A stretch of DNA of 64,000 nt from Vibrio ruber DSM 16370 (GCF_900163965.1 NZ_FULE01000024.1:1-64000), one strand, 5' to 3'; positions 24,386-34,731 are shown, counted from the first letter of the stretch. The notes: a model not told the origin generated them from the sequence alone. Program-made: numbers and translations.

Positions 24386-25390
24386 TTACAGTCCTTTTTT
24401 CTTCAACTCGGCTTTGTAGTTATCCCGGGTAATCAGAACAACATCAGTGACTTCAACGTATTTATTCGGCTCGACACCATCTTTGACCCATTTATACAGT
24501 GACTCGATACTCTTAAAGCCATGCACGTCCGGACTTGGCAGTAAAGAACCATAGAAGCCGGTTGGTTTGGATTTCGCCAGTTCGTTGACGGCATCGACAC
24601 CGTTAATACCGATACCAATCACGTTTTGTGCATCAAAGCCTTGGCCTTCAGTTGCGCGAATACCGCCGAGCACAGTGTTGTCGTTCATGCCGACCACCAG
24701 CCAGTGCTTAACATTGGGGTATTGCACCAGCAGTGAGTTGGCAGCATCCAGTGCGCCGGGAATATCGTTGGTTTTGGTTGGCACGCGATAGATTTGATCG
24801 GCAGGGAAGCCTGCTTCTTTTAACGCTGAGATGGAACCGTCTACCCGGCGACGCGCAGTATCAAGCTCATCTGCGGTAATCGCCATGACGGCACTGTCAG
24901 CCGGATTCCAGCCGCGTTTTTGCATCTCTTTATATAGTTCTTGTCCCTGACGTTGGCCGATTTGGCTGGCTGCCATCATCACTAATGGAACGTCGGTCAT
25001 CGGTTTGCCTTTGGCATTGAGGAACTGGTCGTCAACCGTAACGACTTTGAGGCCATAACTCTTGGCTTTTGCCATAATCGCTGGGCCGAGTTTCGGATCC
25101 GGCGTACAAATGACAAATCCTTTCGCACCGCTTGCTGCGAGGGTATCGATCGCATTGAGGGTTTTTTCACCATCGGGAACGGCCATTTTTATAACTTCAA
25201 AGCCATATTTTTCTCCGGCTTTTTCCGCAAAACTCCATTCAGTCTGGAACCAAGGCTCTTCCGGTTGTTTCACCAGATAGCCGAGTTTGAGCGTGTCATC
25301 ATCGTTACCAAAGAAAGCATGAGCAGAGGCACTGAGTAGTGCGGTTCCTGCTAAAGCGGCGACAGCGAGTGTTTTTCTTATCGTCTTCAT
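24386..25390 (-). CDS. araF: L-arabinose-binding periplasmic protein AraF
   Basis: This 334-residue periplasmic protein has a signal peptide of about 25 residues (cleavage near ASAHA). The mature sequence follows E. coli AraF closely: LGYLVKQPEEPWFQTEWSF, VPDGEKTLNAID, ICTPDPKLGPAI and VGMNDNTVLGGIRATEGQGF. It captures L-arabinose and hands it to AraGH. It is the first gene of the araFGH operon and divergent from araBDA; the 490-bp spacer contains the control sites. Confidence 0.95.
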   Translation of the reverse strand: MKTIRKTLAVAALAGTALLSASAHAFFGNDDDTLKLGYLVKQPEEPWFQTEWSFAEKAGEKYGFEVIKMAVPDGEKTLNAIDTLAASGAKGFVICTPDPKLGPAIMAKAKSYGLKVVTVDDQFLNAKGKPMTDVPLVMMAASQIGQRQGQELYKEMQKRGWNPADSAVMAITADELDTARRRVDGSISALKEAGFPADQIYRVPTKTNDIPGALDAANSLLVQYPNVKHWLVVGMNDNTVLGGIRATEGQGFDAQNVIGIGINGVDAVNELAKSKPTGFYGSLLPSPDVHGFKSIESLYKWVKDGVEPNKYVEVTDVVLITRDNYKAELKKKGL

Positions 25391-25460
25391 TTTGCTATTC
25401 CATCCACTGGTTATTGTAGGGGTGTTTCGGGCACATTATTTGTACAACCAGCGTTGGATT

Positions 25461-25480
25461 GAAGTGATGAAAATCACAGC
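25461..25480. promoter_or_regulatory. CRP-binding site in the ara control region
   Basis: AGTGA-TGAAAA-TCACA (25463-25478) matches the TGTGA-N6-TCACA consensus in nine of ten core bases. It sits directly left of an AraC half-site pair, the order CRP-I1-I2 seen at E. coli araBAD, so cAMP-CRP control of arabinose genes is likely. Confidence 0.75.
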
Positions 25481-25489
25481 AATGAAAGG

Positions 25490-25530
25490 TAGCGTTTTTG
25501 TCCATGCATATAGCGTGAGACAACATGACC
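25490..25530 (+). promoter_or_regulatory. AraC half-site pair 1
   Basis: TAGCGTTTTTGTCCATG begins at 25490 and closely matches the AraC half-site (TAGCnTTTTTaTCCATA). A second, weaker half starts with TAGC at 25511, exactly 21 bp on, the I1-I2 spacing of E. coli. The pair lies next to the CRP site. Confidence 0.75.
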
Positions 25531-25661
25531 CAGCTCTCAAAATAATACTATGTTCAATTTATAAGAGCCTTTTATCGTGGTGTGGTTGGGTTTTTATCGC
25601 TCATTTCGAGATAAACCTTCAATAAGCATATTTTTTAAGCGAAACCGCAAAAAAACAGTCG

Positions 25662-25702
25662 TGGCGTTTTTATCCATACTTTTAGCCATGGCGTTCATGT
25701 TC
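25662..25702 (+). promoter_or_regulatory. AraC half-site pair 2 upstream of araBDA
   Basis: TGGCGTTTTTATCCATA starts at 25662 and a second half with TAGC starts at 25683, again 21 bp later. The pair points toward araB, with a TATAAC -10 candidate at 25721-25726. It is the likely activation site of araBDA. The distance to pair 1 is 172 bp, which would allow DNA looping. Confidence 0.75.
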
Positions 25703-25880
25703 CCTTCTCCGTTCCCTCGCTATAACTGATAACACTGAATATCAACTATGAGCTCGCGATACCGTCTTGATGGTGATGACTTATCGGTGGCGATGAACGA
25801 TTCGTAATGATGATTTACCGATACGAGTCACTTGTCGGTCATTTGTCGAGAGATGTGTTGCTGGTGCGGGTGACTTAAAT

Positions 25881-27608
25881 ATGGGGATGGTTATGGAGAA
25901 TAGACAGAAACGTGAGCCCTGTGTGATCGGTCTGGATTTTGGCTCAGATTCGGTTCGGGCTTTATTGGTCAATGCTCGTTCCGGTGCTGAGCTGTCATCC
26001 GGTGTTGCAGAGTATCCCAGATGGAAAGAAGGCAAATATTGTCAACCTGCACGATCGCAGTTTCGTCATCATCCGAAAGATTATTTGGAGTCAATGACAC
26101 AAGCGATACAAGCGGCTGTGGCTCAGGTGAGTACGGATGTCGCGCAATCAGTCGTCGGGATTGGGGTTGACTCAACCGGCTCGACACCGGCACCAATTGA
26201 TGCTGACGGACAAGTGCTCGCACTACGCCCGGAGTTTGCCGATAACCCGAATGCAATGTTTATTCTCTGGAAGGATCATACCTCAGTATCAATGGCTGAA
26301 CGGATTAACCAATTAGCACACAGCAGTGACTTTCCCGATTACACCCGCTATGTCGGTGGCATTTATTCTTCAGAATGGTTCTGGGCCAAAGCTGCCTGGG
26401 TCAGCGAACAAGATGCCGACGTTGCACAACATGCCTATAGCTGGGTTGAATTGTGCGACTGGGTTCCCGCGGTGCTGAGTGGTCATCAACATCCGGATGT
26501 GTTACGTCGGGGCGTTTGTGCCGCAGGGCACAAGGTGATGTGGCATGAGTCATGGGGCGGTCTCCCCTCAGAAGCTTTCCTGACCGCTGTCTCGCCAACA
26601 TTAGCCGGTTTGCGGGATCGGATGTATCACGAGGTGTATACCGCCGATCAGGTCGCGGGTTATCTGACCGATGAATGGGCCGCACAACTTGGGTTACCTG
26701 CCGGTATTGCCATTGCCGTCGGTGAGTTTGATTGCCATATGGGGGCGGTCGGTGCCGGTGCCGGCGCTCATGATTTGGTCAAAGTGATTGGTACATCAAC
26801 CTGTGACATTTTGATGGTTGATCCAGCGCTGGTTGCGGACAAGGCGATTGCCGGTATCTGCGGCCAAGTGTTGGGTAGCGCACTGCCGAATATGACCGCG
26901 CTTGAAGCGGGACAGTCTGCGTTTGGTGATATCTATGCCTGGTATAAACGGTTACTGCTTTGGCCGGTTGAGCAATATCTGCGCGACCATCCGGATGTTC
27001 ACTTTGATGTGGCTGAGTTTGAAAACGCACTCATCCCCCAATTAACCCAAGCTGCCGCAGCGTTGGAGGAAGGCGATAACCAGGCGTTGGCAGTGGACTG
27101 GCACAATGGCCGTCGGACACCGAATGCCAATCAGCGTCTTAAAGGGGCAATTGCTGAACTGAATCTCGGCTCGACCGCAGTTGATTTATTTGCCGGACTG
27201 GTTGAAGCAACCGCACATGGGGCGAAAGCAATTGTGGACTGCTTTGTCAGTCAGGGCGTAGATGTTAACCGTCTGATTGCCATTGGCGGGATTTCACAAA
27301 AATCACCGTATGTCATGCAGACCTGTGCCAATGTAATTGGCCGGGAAATTGTGGTGGCAGAATCTGAACAGTGTTGTGCGCTGGGCGCTGCAATCTTTGC
27401 CGCCGTTGCTGCGGGTGTTTATCCAACGACACAAGAGGCTCAGGCGCAAATGGCCAGCCCGATCAGCCGCACTTATACACCGGCTTCTGCGATTGCAAAC
27501 CTACGGGCAACGCGCTACGCGATGTACCGACATCTAGGACAGTCACTTGAGCAGTTATCTCAGGATCGTTTAGACGATGTAACATCATTGTCAAAGGAGG
27601 ATGCATGA
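25881..27608 (+). CDS. araB: Ribulokinase AraB
   Basis: This 575-residue FGGY-family kinase phosphorylates L-ribulose to L-ribulose 5-phosphate. It has the N-terminal phosphate-binding [14 protein letters not shown], then [13 protein letters not shown], the mid-protein [10 protein letters not shown] and the C-terminal FGGY-type segments. Length and sequence match E. coli AraB. Three in-frame ATGs (25881, 25887, 25893) compete for the start; the GGGG at 25883-25886 could serve the third. It is the first gene of araBDA, with an untranslated leader of about 150 nt if the AraC pair 2 promoter is used. Confidence 0.95.
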   Translation: MGMVMENRQKREPCVIGLDFGSDSVRALLVNARSGAELSSGVAEYPRWKEGKYCQPARSQFRHHPKDYLESMTQAIQAAVAQVSTDVAQSVVGIGVDSTGSTPAPIDADGQVLALRPEFADNPNAMFILWKDHTSVSMAERINQLAHSSDFPDYTRYVGGIYSSEWFWAKAAWVSEQDADVAQHAYSWVELCDWVPAVLSGHQHPDVLRRGVCAAGHKVMWHESWGGLPSEAFLTAVSPTLAGLRDRMYHEVYTADQVAGYLTDEWAAQLGLPAGIAIAVGEFDCHMGAVGAGAGAHDLVKVIGTSTCDILMVDPALVADKAIAGICGQVLGSALPNMTALEAGQSAFGDIYAWYKRLLLWPVEQYLRDHPDVHFDVAEFENALIPQLTQAAAALEEGDNQALAVDWHNGRRTPNANQRLKGAIAELNLGSTAVDLFAGLVEATAHGAKAIVDCFVSQGVDVNRLIAIGGISQKSPYVMQTCANVIGREIVVAESEQCCALGAAIFAAVAAGVYPTTQEAQAQMASPISRTYTPASAIANLRATRYAMYRHLGQSLEQLSQDRLDDVTSLSKEDA

Positions 27609-28366
27609 ATATCGATGTTTCTTTCACACCGGATTTTGTCGTCAATGCGGCATGGAAATCCCGGATGGATGTGCTGCGGGAACAGGTCTGGAGAGCCAAC
27701 ATGGATTTGCAGAAACATAATCTCGTGACCTTTACATGGGGCAATGTTTCCGGTGTTGACCGCGAATCCGGCTTGGTGGTGATTAAGCCGAGCGGCGTGG
27801 CTTATGAAGATCTGTCCCCTGAGAATATGGTGGTGGTCAATCTGGCCGGTCAGCGTGTGGAAGGCGATTTAAATCCTTCTTCAGATACGGAAACGCATCT
27901 GGAGCTCTATCGTGCTTACCCTGAGATCGGGGGGGTCGTACATACGCACTCGATGAATGCGACCTCTTGGGCTCAGGCTGGCAAACCCATTCCACCCTTG
28001 GGAACCACTCATGCGGACTATTTCTACGGTTATGTGCCATGCACCCGCTCACTGACCGATGCTGAAATCCAACAGGATTATGAACTGAATACCGGCAGAG
28101 TCATTGTTGAAACGATAGGCCGACAGGAGCCGCTCGCAATACCGGGCATCATTGTCAAAGAGCATGGCCCGTTTAGCTGGGGCAAATCGCCCGATCAGGC
28201 GGTACATAATGCTGTGGTGCTTGAAACCGTGGCCGAGATGGCATTGAAAACACTACAAATCAATGCCGGTGTGGATGCAATCAATCAAACATTGCTGGAT
28301 AAGCATTACCTGCGCAAACACGGTAAGAATGCTTATTACGGACAGCAACAAAATCACGAAAAATAA
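27605..28366 (+). CDS. araD: L-ribulose-5-phosphate 4-epimerase AraD
   Basis: This 253-residue class II aldolase-type epimerase converts L-ribulose 5-phosphate to D-xylulose 5-phosphate. It has [12 protein letters not shown], the zinc-binding [26 protein letters not shown] and [18 protein letters not shown]. The start overlaps the araB stop as ATGA and has AAAGGAGG upstream, so the roughly 20 extra N-terminal residues compared with E. coli AraD look real. Gene order here is B-D-A, not the E. coli B-A-D. Confidence 0.95.
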   Translation: MNIDVSFTPDFVVNAAWKSRMDVLREQVWRANMDLQKHNLVTFTWGNVSGVDRESGLVVIKPSGVAYEDLSPENMVVVNLAGQRVEGDLNPSSDTETHLELYRAYPEIGGVVHTHSMNATSWAQAGKPIPPLGTTHADYFYGYVPCTRSLTDAEIQQDYELNTGRVIVETIGRQEPLAIPGIIVKEHGPFSWGKSPDQAVHNAVVLETVAEMALKTLQINAGVDAINQTLLDKHYLRKHGKNAYYGQQQNHEK

Positions 28367-28375
28367 GGATGCACG

Positions 28376-29878
28376 ATGAAAATTTTCGATAAGAAACAGA
28401 TCTGGTTTGTCACGGGCTCCCAGCATCTGTACGGGCCAAAGGTTTTGCAGCGTGTTGCTGCTGATAGTCATGAGATGGTTGCCGGCCTCAATGCGGCAGC
28501 AGATATTTCAGTTGCTGTGGTTGAGCAGGAAGTGGTGAAAACACCGGATGAAATTCTCGAAGTGTGCCGCCGGGCAAACAATGATCCGGATTGTGTCGGA
28601 CTGGTGTTGTGGATGCACACGTTTTCTCCTGCCAAAATGTGGATTGCCGGCCTGAGCCAGCTCAACAAGCCATTCTTGCATTTACACACCCAGTTCAATG
28701 CGGAGCTCCCGTGGCAAGACATTGATATGGACTTTATGAACCTCAATCAGAGTGCGCATGGTTGCCGGGAGTTTGGTTTTATCGGAACCCGTCTGAATCT
28801 CAACCGGAAAGTGGTGACCGGCCACTGGCAAAATGTGGCGGTGCACCGTCAGATTGATGACTGGTGTCGTGCGGCTGTCGGGGTTGCTGAAGCACAACAA
28901 CTCAAAGTTGCGCGCTTTGGGGACAACATGCGCCAAGTGGCGGTGACGGAAGGTAATAAAGTTTCAGCTCAGATTCAATTCGGTTATGAAGTTCACGCTT
29001 ATGGCTTGGGTGAACTGAGTGAGCGCGTCAATGCAGTCACTGACAGTGACGTGGCCGCACTGCTTGATGAATATGCTTCAACTTATGATATTGCGCCCGG
29101 ATTACTCGATGACCGTGACTCACTGGCGATCCTCAGACAGGAAGCCCGGCTGGAGTTGGGGATGGAGCAGTTTTTGACTGAGAAAGGTGCACGTGCGTTC
29201 GCCAATACATTTGAAAATCTGACTGGCCTGACTAACCTCCCCGGACTGGCAACCCAACGCTTGATGGAAAAAGGCTACGGTTACGGTGGTGAGGGAGACT
29301 GGAAAACCGCAGCAATGGTGCGGATGATGAAAGTTATGGGGCAGGGTAAAGCCGGCGGCACCTCGTTTATGGAAGATTACACTTATAACTTTAGTGAACG
29401 GAGTCAGGTGCTTGGCGCGCATATGCTTGAGGTCTGTCCGTCGATTGCGACAGCGCGGCCGAAAATTGAGATTCACCGCCACACCATCGGCTGTGACTGC
29501 CCGATTGCGCGGATGATTTTCACCGGTAAGCCCGGTCCGGCGCTGAATGTCTCCGTGATTGATTTAGGCGATCGCTTCCGGATGCTGGTCAATACCGTTG
29601 ATGCGGTGACTCCGCCTCAAGGGTTGCCGAATCTGCCGGTTGCTCACGCATTGTGGGAACCACACCCAAGTCTTGAAGTGGCAGCGACTGCCTGGATTTA
29701 TGGCGGTGGGGCTCACCACACGGTTTACAGTCAGGCGGTGACGGTTGATATGCTGTCGGATTATGCCGAGATTGCCGGTATTGAGATGGCGTTGATCGAT
29801 CAGCAGACCAACTTACGTCAGTACAAACAGGATTTGAAACATAACAGCCTGTACTATCGGCTGAACGGCCAGATATAA
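28376..29878 (+). CDS. araA: L-arabinose isomerase AraA
   Basis: This 500-residue enzyme isomerises L-arabinose to L-ribulose using Mn(II). It has [10 protein letters not shown] at the N-terminus, [40 protein letters not shown] and the metal-binding region around SFMEDYTYN and HMLEVCPSI. The length equals E. coli AraA. An AAGGA ribosome site precedes the ATG, 9 bp after araD. Confidence 0.96.
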   Translation: MKIFDKKQIWFVTGSQHLYGPKVLQRVAADSHEMVAGLNAAADISVAVVEQEVVKTPDEILEVCRRANNDPDCVGLVLWMHTFSPAKMWIAGLSQLNKPFLHLHTQFNAELPWQDIDMDFMNLNQSAHGCREFGFIGTRLNLNRKVVTGHWQNVAVHRQIDDWCRAAVGVAEAQQLKVARFGDNMRQVAVTEGNKVSAQIQFGYEVHAYGLGELSERVNAVTDSDVAALLDEYASTYDIAPGLLDDRDSLAILRQEARLELGMEQFLTEKGARAFANTFENLTGLTNLPGLATQRLMEKGYGYGGEGDWKTAAMVRMMKVMGQGKAGGTSFMEDYTYNFSERSQVLGAHMLEVCPSIATARPKIEIHRHTIGCDCPIARMIFTGKPGPALNVSVIDLGDRFRMLVNTVDAVTPPQGLPNLPVAHALWEPHPSLEVAATAWIYGGGAHHTVYSQAVTVDMLSDYAEIAGIEMALIDQQTNLRQYKQDLKHNSLYYRLNGQI

Positions 29879-29886
29879 AACCGATT

Positions 29887-29908
29887 GGTGCCTGCTATGG
29901 CAGGCACC
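29887..29908 (+). terminator. Strong hairpin between araA and the next gene
   Basis: GGTGCCTGC (29887-29895) and GCAGGCACC (29900-29908) form a 9-bp perfect stem with a TATG loop and no T run. It more likely stabilises the araBDA message or attenuates the downstream gene than stops transcription fully. Confidence 0.5.
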
Positions 29909-29923
29909 TCATAAGGAGCCAAT

Positions 29924-30448
29924 GTGAAGATAGACCCGGATGAATTTCAGGTGTCTGATCGGGCACAGTTGTTTCATGATCACTGGCAGTTGGAAATCAC
30001 CTCACATACACCAGTGGTATTTCAGTTGTTCTCTCATAACAAATTGTTTTTTAGCGGTCAGCTAGAGTTAATCAATAACGATGAGGTGATCAATACCGAA
30101 GATTTTCACTGGCGGTTTCGAATCAAAGATAACCGGATTGAACAGTGGTGCAACGTGCAGCTTGAGGAAACCCTCTCACTAGGCATCATCTATTGCTTTC
30201 GGCCGGATGCGTTGGTGATTGAATATATGGCACGCCACCGTGTGCCGACCCGTTTGGATATGCGACATAATATTCAGGCGATTCAGACCGAACATGGTTC
30301 TGAACCCCATTCTGTTGCTGATGTCAGGGGACGGCTGGAACAGTTACAGCACCAAAATAATGAGCGGCCGAGTGATTATCTGGTTGCTTCCGGAAATCAA
30401 CATTTCAGAGAGGCATTTTCTGCCACACAGTGGATTTTTCTGTCATAG
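29924..30448 (+). CDS. Hypothetical protein of the arabinose operon
   Basis: This 174-residue cytoplasmic protein starts with GTG at 29924, supported by AAGGAG 6 nt upstream; an ATG two bases earlier hits a stop at once. The segment PDALVIEYMARHRVPTRLDMRHN weakly recalls the aldose 1-epimerase stretch LxIxYxAxTDxPTxxNLxNH, but the protein is half the normal mutarotase length and the catalytic residues are not evident. It may be a diverged, truncated relative, or unrelated. Its place after araA suggests co-expression with arabinose use. Confidence 0.55.
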   Translation: MKIDPDEFQVSDRAQLFHDHWQLEITSHTPVVFQLFSHNKLFFSGQLELINNDEVINTEDFHWRFRIKDNRIEQWCNVQLEETLSLGIIYCFRPDALVIEYMARHRVPTRLDMRHNIQAIQTEHGSEPHSVADVRGRLEQLQHQNNERPSDYLVASGNQHFREAFSATQWIFLS

Positions 30449-30465
30449 CTGAGGTTTTTCAGTCG

Positions 30466-30493
30466 CTTGTGGGCGTGATGTAACTTGTATAAT
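30466..30493 (+). promoter_or_regulatory. araC promoter candidate
   Basis: A perfect -10 TATAAT (30488-30493) is preceded at 15-16 bp by TTGTGG/CTTGTG. It lies about 108 bp upstream of araC. A sequence ACACGTTTTTGCAC just downstream is a poor AraC half-site, so autoregulation is possible but not shown. Confidence 0.5.
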
Positions 30494-30600
30494 CAACATA
30501 TATGACACGTTTTTGCACGAAATTGTGAAGTCCTAAATCGTATGGAATCTGAGAGTTAGCGTACACTCAGTGGTTAAAGGAAAGTAGTATAGGATGTAGG

Positions 30601-31437
30601 ATGCAAGACGATCCGCTTAAACCCGGGTATAACTTCGATGCGCATTTGGTGGCAGGGCTGACTCCGATTATTGAAGGAGACGAACTGGATTTTACCATTG
30701 ACCGTCCCAATGGCATGAAAGGATATATTCTCAACCTGACCAGTAAAGGTGAGGGGACGCTTTTTTCCGGTGATCAGGCAATTAATGTCGGTCCCGGTGA
30801 TTTACTGCTGTTTCCTCCGACAGCGGCTCACTATTACCATCGCAAAGCAGACAGTGTGTGCTGGTTTCATCGCTGGGTTTATTTTCGTCCCAGAGCCTTC
30901 TGGCATGACTGGCTGAGTTGGCAAGATGAGCAACACGGGGTGTATATCACCCGTGGGTTGGATCAAACCACCGTTCATCATCTGGAACGTTTATTCATCG
31001 ATATCGAGTACACAGCCAAATCCGATGAACCTTACCGAAGTGATTTATCGATCAATCTGCTGGAACAGCTCCTGCTCCGTTGTAAGAGTTTACAACCTGA
31101 TGTGGTCAGCAAGCCGCTCGATCCACGCGTGATTGAAGCAATGAATTATATGACGCAGAACCTCAATCAGGATTTCACCATGGAAATGGTAGCCTCTCAC
31201 ATCTGCCTGTCTCCTTCGCGGTTGGGGCATCTGTTCCGTGAAGAGATGTCGATGACGATTACACAATGGCGTGATGATCAGCGCATCAGCCGGGCCAAAC
31301 AACTGCTGGTGACCACCAACTATTCAGTCAATCAAATTGGTCGAATTGTCGGTTATACCGATCCCCTCTATTTTTCCCGGGTATTTAAACGTAAGTCGGG
31401 CGTCAGCCCCAAACGTTATCGGGAGCAAATTACCTAA
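30601..31437 (+). CDS. araC: Arabinose regulator AraC
   Basis: This 278-residue protein has an N-terminal arabinose-binding cupin (about 10-165) and a C-terminal DNA-binding domain with two helix-turn-helices (about 178-278: ICLSPSRLGHLFRE, then VNQIGRIVGYTDPLYFSRVF). The N-terminal arm DDPLKPGYNFDAHLVAG is nearly that of E. coli AraC, so the light-switch arm mechanism probably holds. It activates araBDA and araFGH with arabinose and may repress by looping without it. It lies downstream of araBDA rather than divergent from it. Confidence 0.95.
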   Translation: MQDDPLKPGYNFDAHLVAGLTPIIEGDELDFTIDRPNGMKGYILNLTSKGEGTLFSGDQAINVGPGDLLLFPPTAAHYYHRKADSVCWFHRWVYFRPRAFWHDWLSWQDEQHGVYITRGLDQTTVHHLERLFIDIEYTAKSDEPYRSDLSINLLEQLLLRCKSLQPDVVSKPLDPRVIEAMNYMTQNLNQDFTMEMVASHICLSPSRLGHLFREEMSMTITQWRDDQRISRAKQLLVTTNYSVNQIGRIVGYTDPLYFSRVFKRKSGVSPKRYREQIT

Positions 31438-31452
31438 GCCTGCCTTGCCTTA

Positions 31453-31477
31453 AGTTTCAGGGGCTCTCCCTGAAACT
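31453..31477. terminator. Hairpin between convergent araC and EamA gene
   Basis: AGTTTCAGGG (31453-31462) and CCCTGAAACT (31468-31477) form a perfect 10-bp stem with a 5-nt loop. The EamA stop codon overlaps the right arm. T runs are absent, but the position suits a two-way terminator. Confidence 0.6.
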
Positions 31478-32399
31478 ATGATTCCGTTTGTTGATGTGTA
31501 TTGTCCCGTTTTGGCGTGAGCTGCTGAATGGTCAGTCCGGCAATAATACAGACCAGCCCAACAATGGTCGCCGGATGAATCTGCTCTTGGATGATCACGG
31601 ATAATAACAGCAGTGAAATAAACGGAGAGATAAAAATCAGGTTACTGATTCTGGCGGTGTGACGGGTACGTTTGAGTGCATTGAGCCAGAGAAAGAAGGT
31701 GATTCCCATTTCAAATAAACCGACATAAACGGCACTGAGCCATCCTTGGGTTGTGATATGGTTCCAGCCGGCGCCTTCGTAAAGCGACAGAATCAACGTA
31801 CAAGGCAGGGCGACCAGAAAACCCAGCAGCAGGCTAACGACCGGATCTGCGGTGTTACGGGTATTGAGAATCCAGAAGCCCGCCCACAGGAGCGTTGATG
31901 ATAAGGCGAGTCCGACCCCGACGGGGCTGTCGAAATCAAGCGCAAGCAGATTGCCCCGGGTTGCAATCACTAACACTCCCAGATAACAGAGTGCAGCAGC
32001 GAAATAGTCTTGTTTGCGGATTTTCTGTTTGAGAAAAATGGCGGCCATGATCGTTAGCGTCATCGCCCAGCTATAGTTGATCGATTGTGCCTGAGATGCA
32101 GGAAGCAGGCGATAGGCCTGAAACAGAATCAGATAGTAGCTGAGTGGGTTGATCAATCCGGAAATGATGAAGTAGGTCGGATTGGCCGCAAACGTCGGTA
32201 AAATCAGGTGAAGTTGACGCTGATATGCACAAATGACGACTAATGAGATGATCGAAATGACACAAGCGACGGTTAACATCTGAATCGGGGTCAGTTGTGC
32301 CAGTGTGAGCTTAAATGCCGTCGCGACGGTTGACCACAATAAGACCGCGGTCAGACCGAAGAGCAAAGCTTGTTTTTCATTGACTGTGCTGTTATTCAT
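31476..32399 (-). CDS. EamA/DMT-family transporter
   Basis: This 307-residue membrane protein has about ten segments in two EamA halves (LLFGLTAVLLWSTVATAFKL; GVGLALSSTLLWAGFWILNT). The substrate is unknown. It is not closely similar to the EamA protein at 10959. I chose ATG 32399, which puts 11 residues before the first membrane segment; a start at 32450 would add 17 residues. Neither has a strong ribosome site. It is convergent with araC and probably unrelated to arabinose. Confidence 0.8.
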   Translation of the reverse strand: MNNSTVNEKQALLFGLTAVLLWSTVATAFKLTLAQLTPIQMLTVACVISIISLVVICAYQRQLHLILPTFAANPTYFIISGLINPLSYYLILFQAYRLLPASQAQSINYSWAMTLTIMAAIFLKQKIRKQDYFAAALCYLGVLVIATRGNLLALDFDSPVGVGLALSSTLLWAGFWILNTRNTADPVVSLLLGFLVALPCTLILSLYEGAGWNHITTQGWLSAVYVGLFEMGITFFLWLNALKRTRHTARISNLIFISPFISLLLLSVIIQEQIHPATIVGLVCIIAGLTIQQLTPKRDNTHQQTES

Positions 32400-32660
32400 T
32401 GCTGGTAAGCCGTGTTTTCCACCATTGACTCGATTGCCTGAGCATAACATAAGCTTCAGCCAACCATGTTATTTGTGTCATATAAACAATAAATCCAACA
32501 GTTACAACAGGATGAGTTTATGGGATGTTGATCGCATGACCAATGGATGTGATTCGGATGATTGGCGATTTGAGGTAAGGTTTTCGGGCAAAGAATAGCC
32601 ACTTTCACAATCGTTGATAAGTGTGGGTCAATAGAGTTGAGCATTGAGAAGGGAAAGATC

Positions 32661-32894
32661 ATGGCGGATGAGAAATCCGGTGGGAAAATTTTAGGGCTCT
32701 GTCCGTTATGTGGTCCGACGGAACTGGTCTCCCGGCTAAGAAATATTCATCTGCTCGGGCAAACCGGGATGGTGATGGGGATTGTCGTCATAACTTGCAG
32801 GCGCTGCCAACAGGTTGTACATGTGCCCGATGAATCGCTGGAATCTGTCAATACAGCCTATGCCCGGCTCACAACCTCTGAACTCAGTGGCTAG
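32661..32894 (+). CDS. Small protein with two CxxC pairs
   Basis: This 77-residue protein carries CPLC near the N-terminus and CRRC in the middle, likely one zinc ribbon, separated by a hydrophobic stretch (LLGQTGMVMGIVVI). The family is not recognised. Start ATG 32661 is 7 nt after a GAAGGGA ribosome site. It precedes rmuC by about 90 bp on the same strand. Confidence 0.6.
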   Translation: MADEKSGGKILGLCPLCGPTELVSRLRNIHLLGQTGMVMGIVVITCRRCQQVVHVPDESLESVNTAYARLTTSELSG

Positions 32895-32987
32895 TTTGGC
32901 GAAGCTGTACCGCAAATCTACTGGACATTGATCCAGTCCGGCAATACCATTTTCAGTTCTATATGCTGAGATACAGAATTGATTCCC

Positions 32988-34544
32988 ATGATGCAATGGA
33001 TTATTGAAAACCAATCCCTACTGGTAATGTCTGCTCTCTGTATTGTCGGTTCTGCCGGCATAACGGGCTGGTGGATGAAGCAAAAGATGCAACTGCAATT
33101 CAGCCAGTTGCAGCAACAGCTGGTGAGTCAACAGCAACTTCACGAACAAGTTTTGAGTCAGGTCACGACACAATTGCGGCAAACACAAGCTGAGCTGCAC
33201 GAATCAGAGGATGCGCATGATCTGGCAATGACCGAGCTGAAACAGCTGCATGGTCAGCATATGGCTGCCACTGAAAAACTCGGGCAAATGGCGGCCTTAC
33301 AGCAAGAGCGGACGCAGTTGAATGATGAGCTGGTACTGCTGCGGGAGAAGAACGCGCAATTACAAGGCGAGCTTCGGGAACAGGAAGCGCGACATCAAGC
33401 CCAGATGGTTGCCAGTCAGGAAAAATTACAGTTACTGGAACGTGCCGAAGAACGCTTGAAGCAACAGTTTGAACAGTTGGCGAATCAGTTGTTTGAGGTG
33501 AAAACAGCCAAGGTGGATCAGCAGAATAAACAGAGTCTGGAAGGTTTGCTGAATCCGCTGAAATTGCAACTGGAAGGGTTTAAAAAACAGGTCAACGACA
33601 GCTTCAGTCAGGAAGCGAAGGAACGTCATACACTGGTTCATGAGTTGAAGAATCTGCAACGCCTCAATGAGCAGATGGCAAAAGAAGCGTTGAATCTGAC
33701 GCAGGCACTCAAAGGCGATAACAAACAACAAGGGAACTGGGGTGAAGTTGTGTTAGCCCGGGTTTTGGCGGAATCAGGGCTACGTGAAGGTCACGAGTAT
33801 CAGACGCAGGTCAGCTTGCAAAATGAAGCGGGCAAGCGCTACCAACCGGATGTTATTGTCAATCTGCCGAGTGAAAAGCAGGTGGTGATCGACTCAAAAA
33901 TGGCGCTGGTGGCTTATGAGCGTTACTTCCATGCTGAGAGTGACGTAGAGCGAGATAAAGCCCTTGGTGAACACTTACTTGCGCTACGCTCTCATATCAA
34001 AGGACTGAGCAAAAAAGATTACCAGCAGTTACAAGGCATTCAGACGCTGGATTATGTGTTGATGTTTATTCCGGTCGAACCGGCCTTCCAATTGGCAATT
34101 CAGGCGGATCCTGCTTTAGTCAAAGATGCGATGGAACAAAACATTATTATTGTCAGTCCAACCACTTTACTGGTTGCTTTACGAACCATTGATAATTTAT
34201 GGCGCAATGAATATCAGAATCAAAATGCTCAGCGCATTGCCGAGAAAGCCGCAAAACTCTATGACAAATTACGTTTATTTGTTGATGACATGGACACGCT
34301 GGGCAGTGCCATAGACAAAGCCGGACAGAGTTATCAGAGTGCCATGAATAAGCTGTCGAGCGGGCGTGGTAACGCCATTCGTCAGGCAGAAAGCTTTAAG
34401 CAACTGGGCGTTGAGGTGAAACGTTCGATTGCTTCCCGGTGGGTTGATGAGTCTCAGCGAGCTATTGCTGACACGTCGTTGTCCGAAGCAACGGAATCAA
34501 CGCCGGATGAAGAAAGCGAGCCTGAGCAACCGCTGTCGTCATAG
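32988..34544 (+). CDS. rmuC: DNA recombination protein RmuC
   Basis: This 518-residue protein has an N-terminal membrane anchor (about 8-25), a long coiled coil (about 30-200, very rich in Gln, Glu, Leu) and a C-terminal PD-(D/E)xK nuclease-like domain (GNWGEVVLARVLAESGLREG; QPDVIVNLP; VVIDSKMALVAYERY; DYVLMFIPVEPAF). RmuC lowers recombination at inverted repeats in E. coli; its enzymatic activity is not well defined. The start was placed at ATG 32988; TTG 32979 is also open. It lies upstream of ubiE, a common arrangement. Confidence 0.92.
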   Translation: MMQWIIENQSLLVMSALCIVGSAGITGWWMKQKMQLQFSQLQQQLVSQQQLHEQVLSQVTTQLRQTQAELHESEDAHDLAMTELKQLHGQHMAATEKLGQMAALQQERTQLNDELVLLREKNAQLQGELREQEARHQAQMVASQEKLQLLERAEERLKQQFEQLANQLFEVKTAKVDQQNKQSLEGLLNPLKLQLEGFKKQVNDSFSQEAKERHTLVHELKNLQRLNEQMAKEALNLTQALKGDNKQQGNWGEVVLARVLAESGLREGHEYQTQVSLQNEAGKRYQPDVIVNLPSEKQVVIDSKMALVAYERYFHAESDVERDKALGEHLLALRSHIKGLSKKDYQQLQGIQTLDYVLMFIPVEPAFQLAIQADPALVKDAMEQNIIIVSPTTLLVALRTIDNLWRNEYQNQNAQRIAEKAAKLYDKLRLFVDDMDTLGSAIDKAGQSYQSAMNKLSSGRGNAIRQAESFKQLGVEVKRSIASRWVDESQRAIADTSLSEATESTPDEESEPEQPLSS

Positions 34545-34731
34545 CTATTGTCTGCGTGCCCGTCGGTATAAAATCTGCCGATTGCTGAAAGACATCCGAC
34601 AGGGGATACAGTAAACTAGCGCAACCAATCAGTCGGCCACATGAGTTTATCAAACATCTGTTTATTCAGCATTATGGATGATGTGGTAAGGTGTGTGTGG
34701 CTTATATTCGTTATGCAAGGTAGGTAAAGGC

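Noticed and set aside
25441..25470. Reverse-oriented AraC half-site serving araF
   Set aside because: CGTTGGATTGAAG resembles the reverse half-site only in GGAT; too few positions agree.
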